A stretch of DNA of 60,000 nt from Bolinopsis microptera (GCF_026151205.1 NC_087083.1:5684460-5744459); one strand, 5' to 3'; shown: positions 1-10,880, counted from the stretch's first letter. Notes: generated by a model from the sequence alone, not told the origin. Program-made: numbers and translations.

Positions 1-95
1 AGAAAGAAGTATTTAAATTGGGCACTCAGTGACTGAGCTATAAAGGCCAACGTATGGGTACTGACTTTTGGCCCACCCTGTATATATATATATAA
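1..95 (-). mobile_element. Possible terminus of a mariner-like element (cut by window edge)
   Basis: Read on the minus strand, the stretch next to the TATATA run begins ACAGGGTGGGCCAAAAGT and continues to the window start. That is the style of terminal inverted repeat seen at mariner-like element ends, and it abuts a TA-rich site as expected for TA target duplication. The other end and any transposase lie outside the window, so this is a weak call made on terminus resemblance only. Confidence 0.3.
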
Positions 96-166
96 ATCGA
101 AATTTTTAACAGCACAACCATATGCAGTGACTTTTAAATCAAACTCTTTTAATAACTATTACATTT

Positions 167-257
167 GTAGTAGTTGTACAGCAATACTAAAGTAATGGGA
201 CTACTGCCTGATTCAGAGAATGCCAACAGACATCGAACACTGTAAGAAGATGACGAT
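167..257. repeat. Dispersed repeat R3, copy 1
   Basis: About 40 bp (167-206) recurs in direct orientation at 10034-10073. The segment at 230-257 recurs in inverted orientation at 9937-9966. The two copies therefore share blocks in rearranged order. No coding potential is seen and the family is unidentified. Confidence 0.5.
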
Positions 258-565
258 CATACCTTGTTAAATTCCTACATTATTGATTATCAGGGCTGTG
301 AATATTCCACAGCCGTGATCTTTGACAACAAACAAATTTTTGACGATGTTCGTTTTGTGGAGTGAATCTGAAAAAAATCAGGCGCCACTATAATGAGCCC
401 ATTACATGTTGATCTATTCCACTTTAAATTGTAGCGCGATGCACTACTGGGCTGCGCCGCACATCGAATAATGTTTCCTGCAACCACGATCTAACCCTTC
501 GTTAAATTGGCGTTAAATACACTGGTGGGCCAAACCTTCGTAGCACTATTGCTTTGGGCATTTCG

Positions 566-758
566 TTACTGGGCGGCGCTCAGCCTGTCATTCTGCCGAA
601 TCTTTATTCGGTATGTTTATGAATTCACATAGCCATGTGTTTCACATAGCCACGTGTCTACGCGTACTGCGTGACGCGCTTGTTTCGCGCGCTACTGCAA
701 GCGAGAGGGCTCGGGTTAGAGCAATTTATGAACATAATAGCCTGGGGTCCCCAGGTAA
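566..758 (+). mobile_element. Non-autonomous hAT-like element with 8-bp target duplication
   Basis: The 193-bp segment starts TTACTGGG and ends CCCAGGTAA, giving short imperfect terminal inverted repeats. It is flanked by the perfect 8-bp direct repeat GCATTTCG (558-565 and 759-766). An inverted, internally deleted relative lies at 53387-53464 with its own target duplication. An 8-bp duplication fits the hAT superfamily. No transposase is encoded. Confidence 0.6.
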
Positions 759-1170
759 GCATTTCGAAAAGAATGCAGCGCGCTAATTGGAAGAATTTAG
801 ACGAGTAACATCCGTCAATTAATATAAAATGATATTGAACGTTTGGAATATTTTAACGAAAATCAAAGAATTTCGTAAAATTACGCGACTTTTACGCTTC
901 ATACAAAATTCGCGAGTCATTAACTTTGGCGCTATGGCAAATTTCATTAATTATCCCAAAAATTTTTGACAAATTGGGTATTGAGAAAAAGCTTACATTC
1001 TCAAAAACAAAAAAACCAACAATTGTACAATGCAAAGTAATGTACAACAAATTTTAAAATCCGACCAGGTTTAAAATTTAATTTTATTGTGCACTTTTTT
1101 CCCTTATTCATGTGACAATATAATTTTTTGACGGATGGCTGCATGGATCGTCTAAATTTTTGACCGTTAA

Positions 1171-1303
1171 TGGTCTGGCCCGGCGCGCGCTACTTCGTAG
1201 CACTTGCTGTCGAGAAGAAAGCGGCGCGCTACTTCGAAGAAATTTAGACGAGTAACATCCGTCAACTGAATTTCTTCGAAGTAGCGCGCGCCGGGCTAGT
1301 CCA
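1171..1303. repeat. 133-bp palindromic element
   Basis: Positions 1171-1197 and 1277-1303 are inverted copies around a GC-rich core (CCCGGCGCGCGCTACTTCG). An inner pair (from about 1213 and ending about 1283) adds a second hairpin. The internal motif TTTAGACGAGTAACATCCGT also occurs at about 793-812. This looks like a foldback or MITE-type element. No target duplication was identified. Confidence 0.5.
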
Positions 1304-2057
1304 TCAACAATGGACAATATGATTTTGCAATTTTATTCGGGATATGTCGAATGTGTGTATGGTGTATGTTCAAAAAATTTCATGTTTGAAAATTATGGTA
1401 CATTGCTGACTTTTGAAAATACATCCTTTCGATTTGTCGAGCTTTTTGCTGTGGACTTCATCCGACCCAAATCAAACTTCCAGCTCCTAAATCGTGTCAT
1501 ATGCCACATATTTGATATTGATATAGTTGACTCACTAATTGGTTGTGGGTGAAAAATCAGCCAAAACTGTACAATTTCGTTCCTGGAAATTTGATCTTCA
1601 AAAACTGAAAATGGGACAAATATTGGGCCTAATAACATTACGTGATTGAGACAGCTAGTTATCCGTCGTTATCTTTTTAAAGATATCTTTTTAATCATTT
1701 TCTCTTGGGGGTAAATCGGAATCTGTGTTTGAAAATACATCTATTCAAGATGCAGCTGGTTATGGTTTCAAATTCAACTGTCAGGGGCCCTTTCAGAATG
1801 CATAATTATTTCGAAGTTCGTGTGTAAAGTGATTTAGCACGCTCGTTAAATTTCTTCGAAGGAGATCAGTTAACACTTTCTATTCTGATTCGGGTTGATG
1901 TGAATTGTGATATTGGTAATTGTACGATATTATCTGTTGCGGAGTCATGTCAAATTTAAGCGGTTCTTATACTTATAGTGGTCGGTCGCCACAGCTTTAT
2001 AATACTGAATCATTGTTCCAGCTTATGAGCAATGAGCAGTCGTACTACCCTATAAGT
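1304..2057. other. AT-rich intergenic stretch
   Basis: Only short open frames on both strands, without recognisable domains or codon bias. The motif AAATTTCTTCGAAG at about 1848-1861 echoes the palindromic element upstream. I see no gene here. Confidence 0.5.
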
Positions 2058-2760
2058 ATAACTATAATAACCATCGTGTAAAGGTCTTATAACATCGATT
2101 TAGGAATGAGAGATTGAACTTTAATTGATAATTTGATTCAAGGATTTCAGTTGATTGATTTGAAAATGGGCTATAAGTATAGCTAGGGTAAAGTTTAAAT
2201 AAAAACTTCATGCATGATATTAATATATGACATGTCTTCTGGCGCAAAGCTTTAAAATGTAATAGCTTTGTTGCCCCTGGCCCATTGTTTGAGAAGCTTA
2301 ATTGGTATTTTGTGAAACTGTAGATTTGCTGGCACCCACTATTGTTTCAACTTGCCTTTGTGCAGATAAAAGGAGACTTTGGGAATTTAGGGAGAACATT
2401 CTTACACAAATGTATGTGCTCAAAACGTACTCCACGCAAGCTAGTGGACATGAAACAATGATCTTAAAAATTCCTGAAATATTAACAGTGGTCAATTTTA
2501 AAACAATAAACGTTTATACCATATTGAACGTTTACTCCTGAGGATCAATCCCCTCGTCACCTGTTTGCATTTCTTGGTAATGTTTTCAATATTGTACAAA
2601 TTATACAATATGGGACGAATGTAGAGTAAGACATTGGTATTAGCTAATACTTGGCATTTCTTAGCAAAACCGCGTTACTAAGAAAATAATTCATAATTGA
2701 TATTTTACTTTTTAGGTAGATTTTCTTGATGCTCAAAAATTGTTTTAAATAGATCAAGAT
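2058..2760 (+). repeat. Upstream module, copy 1
   Basis: Diverged copy of the sequence block found ahead of most genes of the array. Landmarks are AATGTAATAGCTTTGTTG (about 2258), TGTAGATTTGCTGGC (about 2320), the core GCAGATAAAAGGAGACTT (about 2361), CTTACACAAATGTATGTGCT and CTTGAGGATCAATCCCCTCG-like text near 2537. Related blocks lie at 19.7/22.3, 23.3, 35.0, 39.4, 41.1, 47.8 and 53.6 kb. The core has an AG before it and a GTATGT after it, so it may be a relict 5' exon. In this copy the zinc-finger gene separates it from gene A. Confidence 0.7.
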
Positions 2761-3248
2761 GGATCGTAGATGGCACTTCTTGATAATATTTTTGATCCAT
2801 AATAGAATTAGATTAAGGTTTAATAATGTTTTACTCAATTGCGTAGTACGTTGCCTTTTAGCTCCATTTCTTGTTTCTGTTGTTCTGTTTCTTGTTTCTA
2901 ATCGAGCTGCTGTTATTTAAAAACTATGGTGCGAAGCGAAGTTGAAACTAACAGTAACAGCTTTAGTTTGGATATCACTTCTAGTAAATGGTTAGAAGAT
3001 TAATAAGTTTCGTAGTTTAATAGCTTTACGTCGCTTTATAAGAATTAGCATTATCCGAATACCTTGTTAACATTAAGTTGAACCTGTTTCAAATTTGGTC
3101 ACCACATTCGCTTGTTCTCTATTTTATGGGTTACTACCATCACTTTTTAAAAGCTTGTTTCTGCCTGATGTCAGATGTAAACAAAGCGAAAAGCTCCTCA
3201 AATAAACACTGAGATTTATTTTTGTACAGTCCTTGACTTATTAGTGAA

Positions 3249-5024
3249 ATGGAGCAGCAAAATGTTCAAGACTTTAAAGATGAGATGAAGATAGAAGAAG
3301 AAAGTATTTCACCGGAATTGATCAAGACAGAGATTAAGAAGGAGGAAGATAATTTTCTTATTAAATCAGGAGTGTATTCGAATGCAGTTTCTCAGTTGGA
3401 TTGTCCCAACCAGGAGTCAGTAATAGCTCGCAACCAGTGGGTGAATACCAGTGAAAATGCTTACATTCGCTCCGAATTTTCCTACAATGCAAACCAAAAA
3501 TCAGATCTAGTTAACCATCGGATGACTCATACCGGTGAAAAACCTTACATATGCTCTAAATGTTCCTACAGTACAAGCATAAAACAAAACTTAGTTCGCC
3601 ATCAGATAACTCATACCAGTGAAAAACCGTATAAATGCTCTGAATGTTCCTACAGTTCAAGCCGAAAATCAAACCTGCTTAGTCATCAGATGACTCATAC
3701 CGGTGAAAAACCGTATAAATGCTCTGAATGTTCCTACAGTTCAATCCAAAAATCAGACCTAGTTAACCATCGGATGACTCATACCGGTGAAAAACCGTAT
3801 AAATGCTCTGAATGTTCCTTTAGTACTTGCTGGAAATTAACCCTGGTTCGCCATCATATGACTCATACCGGCGAAAAACCGTATAAATGCTCCGAATGTT
3901 CCTACAGTTCAATCCAACGATCAAACCTAGTAAACCATCGGATGACTCATACCGGTGAAAAACCTTACATATGCTCTGAATGTTCCTACAATTCAAGCCG
4001 AAAACGAAACTTAGTTCGCCATCAGATGACTCATACCGGTGAAAAACCGTATAAATGCTCTGAATGTTCCTACAGTTCAAGCCGAAAATCAAACCTGCTT
4101 AGTCATCAGATGACTCATACCGGTGAAAAACCGTACAAATGCTCTGAATGTTCCTACAGTTCAATCAAAAAATCAGACCTAGTTAACCATCGGATGACTC
4201 ATACCGGTGAAAAACCGTATAAATGCTCTAAATGTTCCTTTAGTACTTGCTGGAAATTAACCCTGGTTCGCCATCATATGACTCATACCGGTGAAAAACC
4301 GTATAAATGCTCCGAATGTTCCTACAGTTCAATCCAAAAATCAAACCTAGTTAACCATCGGATGACTCATACCGGTGAAAAACCGTATAAATGCTCTGAA
4401 TGTTCCTTTAGTACTTGCTGGAAATCAACCCTGGTTCGCCATCATATGACTCATACCGGTGAAAAACCGTATAAATGCTCCGAATGTTCCTACAGTTCAA
4501 TCCAAAAATCAAACCTTGTTGACCATCGGATGACTCATACCGGTAAAAAACCGTATAAATGCTCTGAATGTTCTTTTAGTACTTGCTGGAAATCAACCCT
4601 GGTTCGCCATCATATGACTCATACTGGCGAAAAACCGTATCAGCGGAATAACTCAAATTTTTTTCATGAAAGCGGTCAGGCTTCGACTTTATTTCAAAAG
4701 GATAGTGTTGGAGGACCCATTTTTGTTAAGCCTCTACCTTTCGTGAAGCCTCTCACATTTGTAAAGCCTCTCACATTTGTAAAGCCTCTGTACTTCGATA
4801 ACCCTTTTCTTTCCAGTTCCAGCTTACCTCCCAGTTCCTTCTCCAGTAACCAACCAGAATCTCACAAGTCTCACCCTGCAGCTCCTCTCACCTTCTCACC
4901 TGGTGAATCTGTTTTCACACCTGCTCCCACTGTCCCACCTACCTTATACTCTACAATATTTCCTTCCCCTCTCATATTTCCTGCCAGTTCAGCGACCATG
5001 GGGCGTATATCAAAATTTATGTGA
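3249..5024 (+). CDS. C2H2 zinc-finger protein with 13 tandem fingers
   Basis: A 591-residue protein with one coding exon. An upstream in-frame stop (3234-3236) fixes the start, and a good 3' splice site (TTTTTGTACAG, ending 3229) suggests a 5' UTR intron. The N-terminus is acidic with IKTEIKKEE-type text. A degenerate finger that lost both cysteines (residues about 71-99) precedes 13 canonical fingers of 28 residues (about 100-463, C-x2-C-x12-H-x3-H) joined by TGEKP linkers. Finger helix types alternate among a few classes (RxSN, QxSD/N, WxL/ST at positions -1, 2, 3). Fingers 2-4 and 7-9 are near copies, so the array grew by block duplication. A Pro/Ser-rich tail with VKPL(P/T)F repeats follows. 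It probably acts in the nucleus as a sequence-specific DNA-binding protein. It is unrelated to its neighbours and sits inside the upstream region of gene A. I do not recognise an orthologue. Confidence 0.85.
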   Translation: MEQQNVQDFKDEMKIEEESISPELIKTEIKKEEDNFLIKSGVYSNAVSQLDCPNQESVIARNQWVNTSENAYIRSEFSYNANQKSDLVNHRMTHTGEKPYICSKCSYSTSIKQNLVRHQITHTSEKPYKCSECSYSSSRKSNLLSHQMTHTGEKPYKCSECSYSSIQKSDLVNHRMTHTGEKPYKCSECSFSTCWKLTLVRHHMTHTGEKPYKCSECSYSSIQRSNLVNHRMTHTGEKPYICSECSYNSSRKRNLVRHQMTHTGEKPYKCSECSYSSSRKSNLLSHQMTHTGEKPYKCSECSYSSIKKSDLVNHRMTHTGEKPYKCSKCSFSTCWKLTLVRHHMTHTGEKPYKCSECSYSSIQKSNLVNHRMTHTGEKPYKCSECSFSTCWKSTLVRHHMTHTGEKPYKCSECSYSSIQKSNLVDHRMTHTGKKPYKCSECSFSTCWKSTLVRHHMTHTGEKPYQRNNSNFFHESGQASTLFQKDSVGGPIFVKPLPFVKPLTFVKPLTFVKPLYFDNPFLSSSSLPPSSFSSNQPESHKSHPAAPLTFSPGESVFTPAPTVPPTLYSTIFPSPLIFPASSATMGRISKFM

Positions 5025-5508
5025 TATGTTATGATGGGGACGAAGTCTCTGGTTCAAATCGAATATCAATTAGGACAATGCTGACTTAAAGGGTCTAATA
5101 AATCCTAGTAGTTTTACTATTACAATGTACATTGGGGGGATATGTGCCAAAGTATAAATTAAAACTGTCTGGTTCTATAAAGTTAAGTAATTATAATCAT
5201 TAGTCAGGGAATATTACAAAATTTATATTAATGTTATTAGAAGTTAGTATAATACTTTATACGTTAATATTTTTGTTTTATTAAGTTTTCGAGCAGGAAT
5301 CCGTATAACCCTAAAATAGTGTCAAGACTCAAGAGACTAAAATAGTTATTACCTATTTAATTCGCGTTTTTGACACTACTCAAGATAGATTACTGAAAAT
5401 ATGCATAGTTATATTGAGCATTTTGAGCTATTTTGTTTCAAGACTTCAAAATGTTGGATTAACGACCTAAGTTTCTTTAGTGAAATGTTTGATTTTATTT
5501 TTATTCAG
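5025..5508. other. Intergenic: R1 fragment and splice acceptor ahead of gene A
   Basis: Contains a truncated copy of dispersed repeat R1 (about 5290-5375: GAGCAGGAATCCGT, GTGTCAAGACTC, then GACACTACT). A pyrimidine-rich 3' splice site (TTTTTATTCAG, ending 5508) lies just upstream of the first coding exon of gene A, implying an upstream noncoding exon that I could not place. Confidence 0.5.
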
Positions 5509-5516
5509 AAGAATGA

Positions 5517-8379
5517 ATGTCACACATGAAGGGGAGAGGTTGTAGTAATTCGGAGTTCGAGGACTCGTCTGAAGCCAGTTCTGACGATCACGGTATTTGG
5601 TTGATTATGATATAACAAATATACCCACACATTTGTTTGCAGATACAATCGACAGACATAAACATACGTGCTAGTTTTCAATTTGTGTCTGATATCTTGA
5701 TATAATCTAAACGCATGATATATTTCAGTTGAGGTGGCACATATCTTCACGGAACCTATCCAGACAACTAAAATCGACAAACTACTTTTTCACGATTTTT
5801 ACGATTGTTTCGACCAGTCCCTAAAACTGAAATACCAGCCGACGATCATGAACGTTACAGACGAAGAAATAAAAGTTGAAGTCGATGAAATGATTTCGGA
5901 TGTTGTAGCAGCATTAGCAGCACTTGAAGTCGAAAAACTAGCAATAGAAGCAGATATAACAGCAATCGAAGCAGATATGACAGCATTTGAATATGATTTA
6001 ACATCTGAGGAAGAGTTTTCAGAACAGGAAGTTGAATATACTTCTTTTAGTTTCAGTGATCGTTCATCAAAACTCATTGAAGAGAAATCGACAGCTGAAG
6101 AAAACGGTATGACCGCCTTTGAAGATTTTTTACAACAGACAAGGCAGTTTTTTGAAGAGGCTTTCCAAGAGATGATGGTGATTCAAGAAATGCAAACATT
6201 TGCTGCTGAACTTCCAGATTCTGAAGAGTTTTTAGAACTGGCGAGAGTGTTTTTTCAAGAGGCTCACGAAGAGATGAAAATGTTTTCTGAAATCGATGAA
6301 ATTCCAGATTCTGACGAATTTTTGGATCAGGCGAGGAAGTTTTTCCTAGAGGCTCATCTAGAACTGATAATAGTGGACACATCAGGTGATGAAAGATCAT
6401 CTGTCCAGACTGAAACACCTGATATTGAAATGGAAACACGAGCTATCGAATTCGAAACACCAAGCGTTGAAATTGAAACACCAAATGTTGAAATCAAAAC
6501 GCCAGATGTCGGAATCGAAACACCAGATTTTGAAATCGAAGCACTAGATTTTGAAATTGAAGCACCAGATTTTGAAATCGAAGCACCAGATTTTGAAATC
6601 GAAACACCGGATTTTGAAATTGAAACACCAGCTGAACAGATTGAAACGCCAGATGTTGAAATTGAAACACCAGATGTTGAAATCGAAGAACCAGATTTTG
6701 AAATCGAACGCGAAGCACCAGATTTTGAAATCGAAACACCGGATTTTGAAATTGAAACACCAGCTGAACAGATTGAAACGCCAGATATTGAAATTGAAAC
6801 ACCAGATGTTGAAATCGAAGCACCAGATTTTGAAATCGAAGTACCAGATTTTGAAATCGAAACACAAAATGTTGAAATCAAAACGCCAGATGTCGGAATC
6901 GAAACACCAAATGTTGAAATCGAAGCACCAGATTTTGAAATCGGAGCACCAGATTTTGAAATCGAAACACCAGCTGAACAGATTGAAACGCCAAATGTTG
7001 AAATCGAAACACAAAATGTTGAAATCAAAACGCCAGATGTCGGAATCGAAACACCAGATGTTGAAATCGAAGCACCAGATTTTGAAATCGGAGCACCAGA
7101 TTCTGAAATCGAAACACCAGCTGAACAGATTGAAACGCCAAATGTTGAAATCGAAACACAAAATGTTGAAATCAAAACGCCAGATGCAGTCGGAATCGAA
7201 ACACCAGAAGTTAAAATCGAAGCACCAGATTTTGAAATCGAAGTACCAGATTTTGAAATCGAAACACAAAATATTGAACTCAAAACGCCAGATGTCGGAA
7301 TCGAAACACCAGATGTTGAAATCGAAGCACCAGATTTTGAAATCGAAAGACCGGATTTTGAAATTGAAACAGCAGCTGAACAGATTGAAACGCCAAATGT
7401 TAAAATCGACACACCAGATGTCGGAATAGAAACTCCAAATGTTGAAATCGAAACATCGGATGTTGAAATCGGAAAACCAGCAATTGACTTTGACAGACAA
7501 TCCGCTGTGATTTCACTTATTTCACTTGAGAATGAAGCAGCAAATAAAGAGAAAACAGCAAATAAATGGCAAAAGGTTCGCGCCACCTCAAAATTCCAGG
7601 TGACCAAGTTGAAACGCCAGGTCCTGAAAGCAGTCCAAGTCAAGTCATCAGCTGTAGTATGGGCAGAGGGTCCGGGCTTGATGAATTGCTTCGTGGGTGA
7701 CGAGGGCTATTTCCAAATCATAACCAGAGATGCGGGACACGGTACACTGAGTGTTCGAGTGAAGATACCCAACGCCAAACCTCGTATAGGTCAGTGGGAG
7801 GGAGTGAAACGGACCATTTCTTGTAGATACAACCCAGTAGTAGCTGGAAAGTACATCATTAAAATCAAGTGGGAGGAGAAACATATAATAGGCAGTCCAT
7901 TTATAATACAAGTCAGACATCGTCCAGAAATTCAAATCGAAACAGCTGTTAAAGTCGAAACACCAGCAATTGAACTGAAATTGCCAACTGTTGTAATTGA
8001 AAAACCAGCTGACCTGGTTAAAACATCAGCTGTTAAATTCGAATCACCATTTGTTGCAGTTGAAGCATCGGTTGTCCAAATCGAAGAACCAGCAATTCAA
8101 ATCGAAGAACCAGCAATTGAAGTCGAAGAACCAGCAATTGAAATCGAAGAACCAGCAATTGAAATCGAAGAACCAGCAATTGAAGTCGAAGAACCAGCAA
8201 TTGAAGTCGAAGAACCAGAAATTAAAATCGAAGCACCCGCAAGTGAATTTGAAACACCCGATCATATCCAATCACCGGCTTTGGAAATAGATACACCAGC
8301 AAATGATGCAGTAAGGACCTTTTTATTGCTGATTTGGCAAGATTCGTGGGCTAGGATCAGTAATTGCACGATTTTGTAG
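5517..8379 (+). CDS. Gene A: heptad-repeat, filamin-domain protein with CaaX tail
   Basis: Two coding exons, 5517-5592 and 5729-8379, joined in phase 1 across a 136-bp GT-AG intron, give 908 residues. Order: a Ser/Asp-rich N-terminus; a coiled-coil stretch with LAIEADITAIEADMTAFE; three amphipathic motifs of the form FLxxxRxFFxEAxxEM (about residues 155-245); heptads of the type DVEIETP (about 256-606); a basic linker (VTKLKRQVLKA); one filamin/ABP280 repeat (about 668-758, with WAEGPGL, GTLSVRV, AGKYIIKIKW and GSPF); EEPAIEI heptads (about 763-873); a short hydrophobic patch; and a terminal CTIL. CTIL fits a CaaX box, with Leu favouring geranylgeranylation. No signal peptide is seen, so a cytosolic membrane-tethered scaffold is inferred. 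The 3' flank resembles that of gene G. The exact function is unknown. The large second exon is secure; the first exon rests on splice consensus, phase and likeness to copies G, H and I. Confidence 0.75.
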
Positions 8380-8479
8380 ACATTTCAGAAATTCTTTAAC
8401 AAAGACAAGTGACATGTATTGCGTAGATTAAAACGTTTTATTAAGCAAATAGTTAAAGTTTGTGAAAATTAGTAAAACT

Positions 8480-8800
8480 AGCAGGAACCCGTCTTACCCT
8501 AAAGTGGTGTCAAGACTCGAGAGACTAAAATAATTATTACCTATTTAATTCGCGTTTTTGACACCACTTGAGAGTCCAAATTTTGGGCACTAAAATTATT
8601 ATTCCTTGGCCAATTTTTTATTTTTTCATGCTGATTCGAAGGCCATTAAAGCATTTGACCCAGTCAAAAAAGTTTCAGTTGTATATCTTTTACGGTTTTT
8701 GCGGAAAGTCGCGTTAAAGTTGATGCCGTGGTGTCAGTAAAATGGCACGGATATATACACATATATATATATATCGTCTCGCTTTATATATAGTAAGATA
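8480..8800 (+). repeat. Dispersed repeat R1, copy 2
   Basis: About 320 bp beginning ACTAGCAGGAACCCGT and ending GCTTTATATATAGTAAGAT. It carries an internal inverted pair (GGTGTCAA at about 8508 and TTGACACCA at about 8560). Further copies lie at 5290-5375, 9497-9790 and, reversed, 52192-53490. It is noncoding and the superfamily is unknown. Confidence 0.65.
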
Positions 8801-9221
8801 TACGTAAAATGGTATTTGTCATAAAGATGATATCTTGAAAAATACATAAAAATATATATTTAATGAAGCTACTTTCGTATCCTCCCTTGCCGAGTGATTA
8901 AGAAGCAATGTTATCTAAACTATCAAATTCGTTACAATATTTTGATACTTACAGTTAAATAATTATTTCAGTTTCTACCAATGAATTTCAAATTTGTATT
9001 GTGTCTAATACACGAGAAAAGATATTAGGACTTTAGGATATTGGACGAGGAATTTTTAAAACGTTACGTAGTAAGTTTGAATTTCGTTCGACTGTTTTAC
9101 CAGGTTTCATCAATTTATAATAAATATCTCAGTTTTTCCGCAAAATAAGTGGTATCAATATAGCGACTATTTCAGTTTTAAACAAAAATTGATGTCAAGT
9201 TTCTCATATATTTATTGAGGT
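8801..9221. other. AT-rich spacer
   Basis: No coding frame of note, no splice-flanked exon and no recognisable transposon end. Nothing further is seen. Confidence 0.5.
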
Positions 9222-9437
9222 ATACAAAATGAAACGACCGGTTGAGTCAGACAAATGTTTCAATCATGATACAAAACCATAATATCATCAGTGACAACTG
9301 AGGTATAGGAACTAAAATTAAAATTACAAAGATAAAAATTAACATAAACATTCACTCGAGTGAATGTTTATGTGTATATTATGTATATTATGTTAATTTG
9401 TAGCTTTGTAACTCAACCGGTCGTTTCATTTTGTATC
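9222..9437. mobile_element. 216-bp palindromic MITE
   Basis: Inverted ends TACAAAATGAAACGACCGGT at 9222 and its complement ending about 9437. Inner inverted blocks are ACAAAGATAAAAATTAACATA and its diverged partner. A perfect 26-bp palindrome around CACTCGAGTG lies near 9345-9370. TA sits at both outer borders, consistent with a TA target duplication. The whole unit can fold into one long hairpin. No coding capacity. Confidence 0.6.
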
Positions 9438-9496
9438 TAGCTCTCTGCTTGCCGACTGAGCACTGTAAGCAGACGACGCCACCCACAATTAAATAT

Positions 9497-9790
9497 ACTA
9501 GCAGGAACCCGTCTACCCTAAAGTGGTGTCAAGACTCGAGAGAATTCGCGCTTTTGACACCACTTGGGAGTCCAAATTTTGGGCACTAAGATTCTTATTC
9601 CTTGGCCAATTTTTAATTTTTTCATGCTGATTTGAAGGCCATTAAAGCATTTGACCCAGTCAAAAAAGTTTCAGTTGTATATCTTTTACGGTTTTTGCGG
9701 AAAGTCTCGTTAAAGTTGATGCCCTGGTGTCAGTAAAATGGCACGGATATATCCATATATATCGTCTGGCTTTATATATAGTAAGATTGA
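9497..9790 (+). repeat. Dispersed repeat R1, copy 3
   Basis: Same ends as copy 2, with an internal deletion of the ACTAAAATAATTATTACC segment. It is followed by a short palindrome around TTGAGGTATTTATATACCTC (about 9787-9808). Confidence 0.65.
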
Positions 9791-9936
9791 GGTATTTATA
9801 TACCTCAATAATAGGTGCCTCGTATGCGCGTATTGTGTCGTGTTAGTTTACGATGAAATACAGCTTGATATGTGCTCGTATCGCCACCGAATATGTGGCG
9901 AGTTCAGATAAATATGTGTATTTAATAATGAGGACT

Positions 9937-10112
9937 GATCGTCATCTTCTTACAGCGTTCGATGTTTGTGTGAAGGTAAAATGGTGACATCCTCTGGATC
10001 AGGCAGAGGTCGAGGGTTACCGGGATTACTTCTGTAGTAGTTGTACAGCAATACTAAGGTAATGGGACTACTGCGGATTGCGGTAATGGGACTATAAGTA
10101 TAATGGCCAAAT
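9937..10112. repeat. Dispersed repeat R3, copy 2
   Basis: Shares a direct 40-bp block (10034-10073) and an inverted 28-bp block (9937-9966) with the copy at 167-257. It also contains a local duplication of GGTAATGGGACTA. Unidentified family. Confidence 0.5.
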
Positions 10113-10560
10113 ACGGTATATTACTTGGGGTCTGCAGTCACATGATTTGAATGTGCTATTAATTTAATAATGAGGTAGGCTGCGCGAATTGTAATACAAA
10201 AACAACCTCGTAAGTCCTTGATCCTTCATCTTCAATCCTTCATTTTTATATCAATGTTATTAGAAATTTACTAAATTTACTAAAATGCTAATATGATGAT
10301 TCAGTGTTAGTGTTACAAAGCTGTGGAGACGGATCATTAAGACCCCCTTTAATGTTGCCTTTTCGGCTGGGTGATGCTAATCAATCAGTCACCAAGCTGC
10401 GAATTGGCACAGCTTCGGCTGTTAATACACACTCCCTGCCTCGTAGGACTAACCCCCCTACAGCTAGTATAATGCCTTGACACAGAGTAGCTTACGGTTA
10501 TGAGAAGGAGATAGGCACCTGAACCCATTCCAACACCGGGAGAGACCTGCCACCTTTCTT
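10113..10560. other. Unexplained GC-richer block
   Basis: From about 10320 the base composition rises (CTCGTAGGACTAACCCCCC, ATGAGAAGGAGATAGGCACC). There is no open frame and no inverted ends. It resembles the 3' part or untranslated region of a retroelement in style only, so I leave it unassigned. Confidence 0.3.
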
Positions 10561-10566
10561 GTTAAT

Positions 10567-10880
10567 CTTGCTTCCACCGAGATCAGATCACGTCAACCCA
10601 ACCCGTGACGATTAATTGACGATGGAATTAAACAGGAATTAAACATGAAATGATCAAGGAGAACACTAACGAACTCGTTTTGGAAATACAGCAATTCATA
10701 AAGACTATCAGAACTCTAAAAATCGAGAGAAAGCTAAAAAAATAAAATCTTTAAAAAATTTAACTGCGTTACAATGTGACGTGATCCCTGGATGATGAAA
10801 TTCATATGACTGACTTGGGCTAGAGTTAGGGAACAGTTCACATGTTAGCTTAGTACTTTTTATATTCTGATGATTTTCCG
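10567..10880 (+). repeat. Upstream module, copy 2 (left fragment)
   Basis: GAGATCAGATCACGTCAACC, CGATTAATTGACGATG and GGAACAGTTCACATGTTAGC match module sequence seen at 34.86 kb and at 46.04/47.64 kb. The fragment contains an extra ~150-bp piece starting with two GGAATTAAACA units, and is then cut off by the LINE that follows. The rest of this module lies at 19665-19819 and 22311-22640. Confidence 0.5.

Noticed and set aside
1310-1638. Overlapping 80-codon frames on both strands
   Set aside because: AT-rich, no domain, no splice or promoter context; expected by chance.
5045-5075. tRNA B-box-like GGTTCAAATCGAA
   Set aside because: No A-box, acceptor stem or cloverleaf can be built around it.
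5734-5736. GTG as the start of gene A
   Set aside because: It lies six bases inside an exon that begins at a clear 3' splice site (5728), and phase and homologues support an upstream first exon at 5517. The same holds for the GTG at 24319 in gene C.
6354-7643. Long minus-strand open frame opposite the gene A heptads (also 24744-26246, 27108-27824, 30001-31254, 37099-38196, 49951-50967)
   Set aside because: The heptad codons (GAA, ATC, CCA, ACA) lack the triplets that would make stops on the other strand, so an antisense Ser/Ile/Gly-rich frame is automatic. No start context, domains or splice signals support it.
10624-10650. Inverted copy of the LINE-1 3' terminus, implying a second element
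   Set aside because: Only the short repeat units match; sequence beyond them does not match the LINE 3' UTR, so coincidence or microsatellite origin is as likely.
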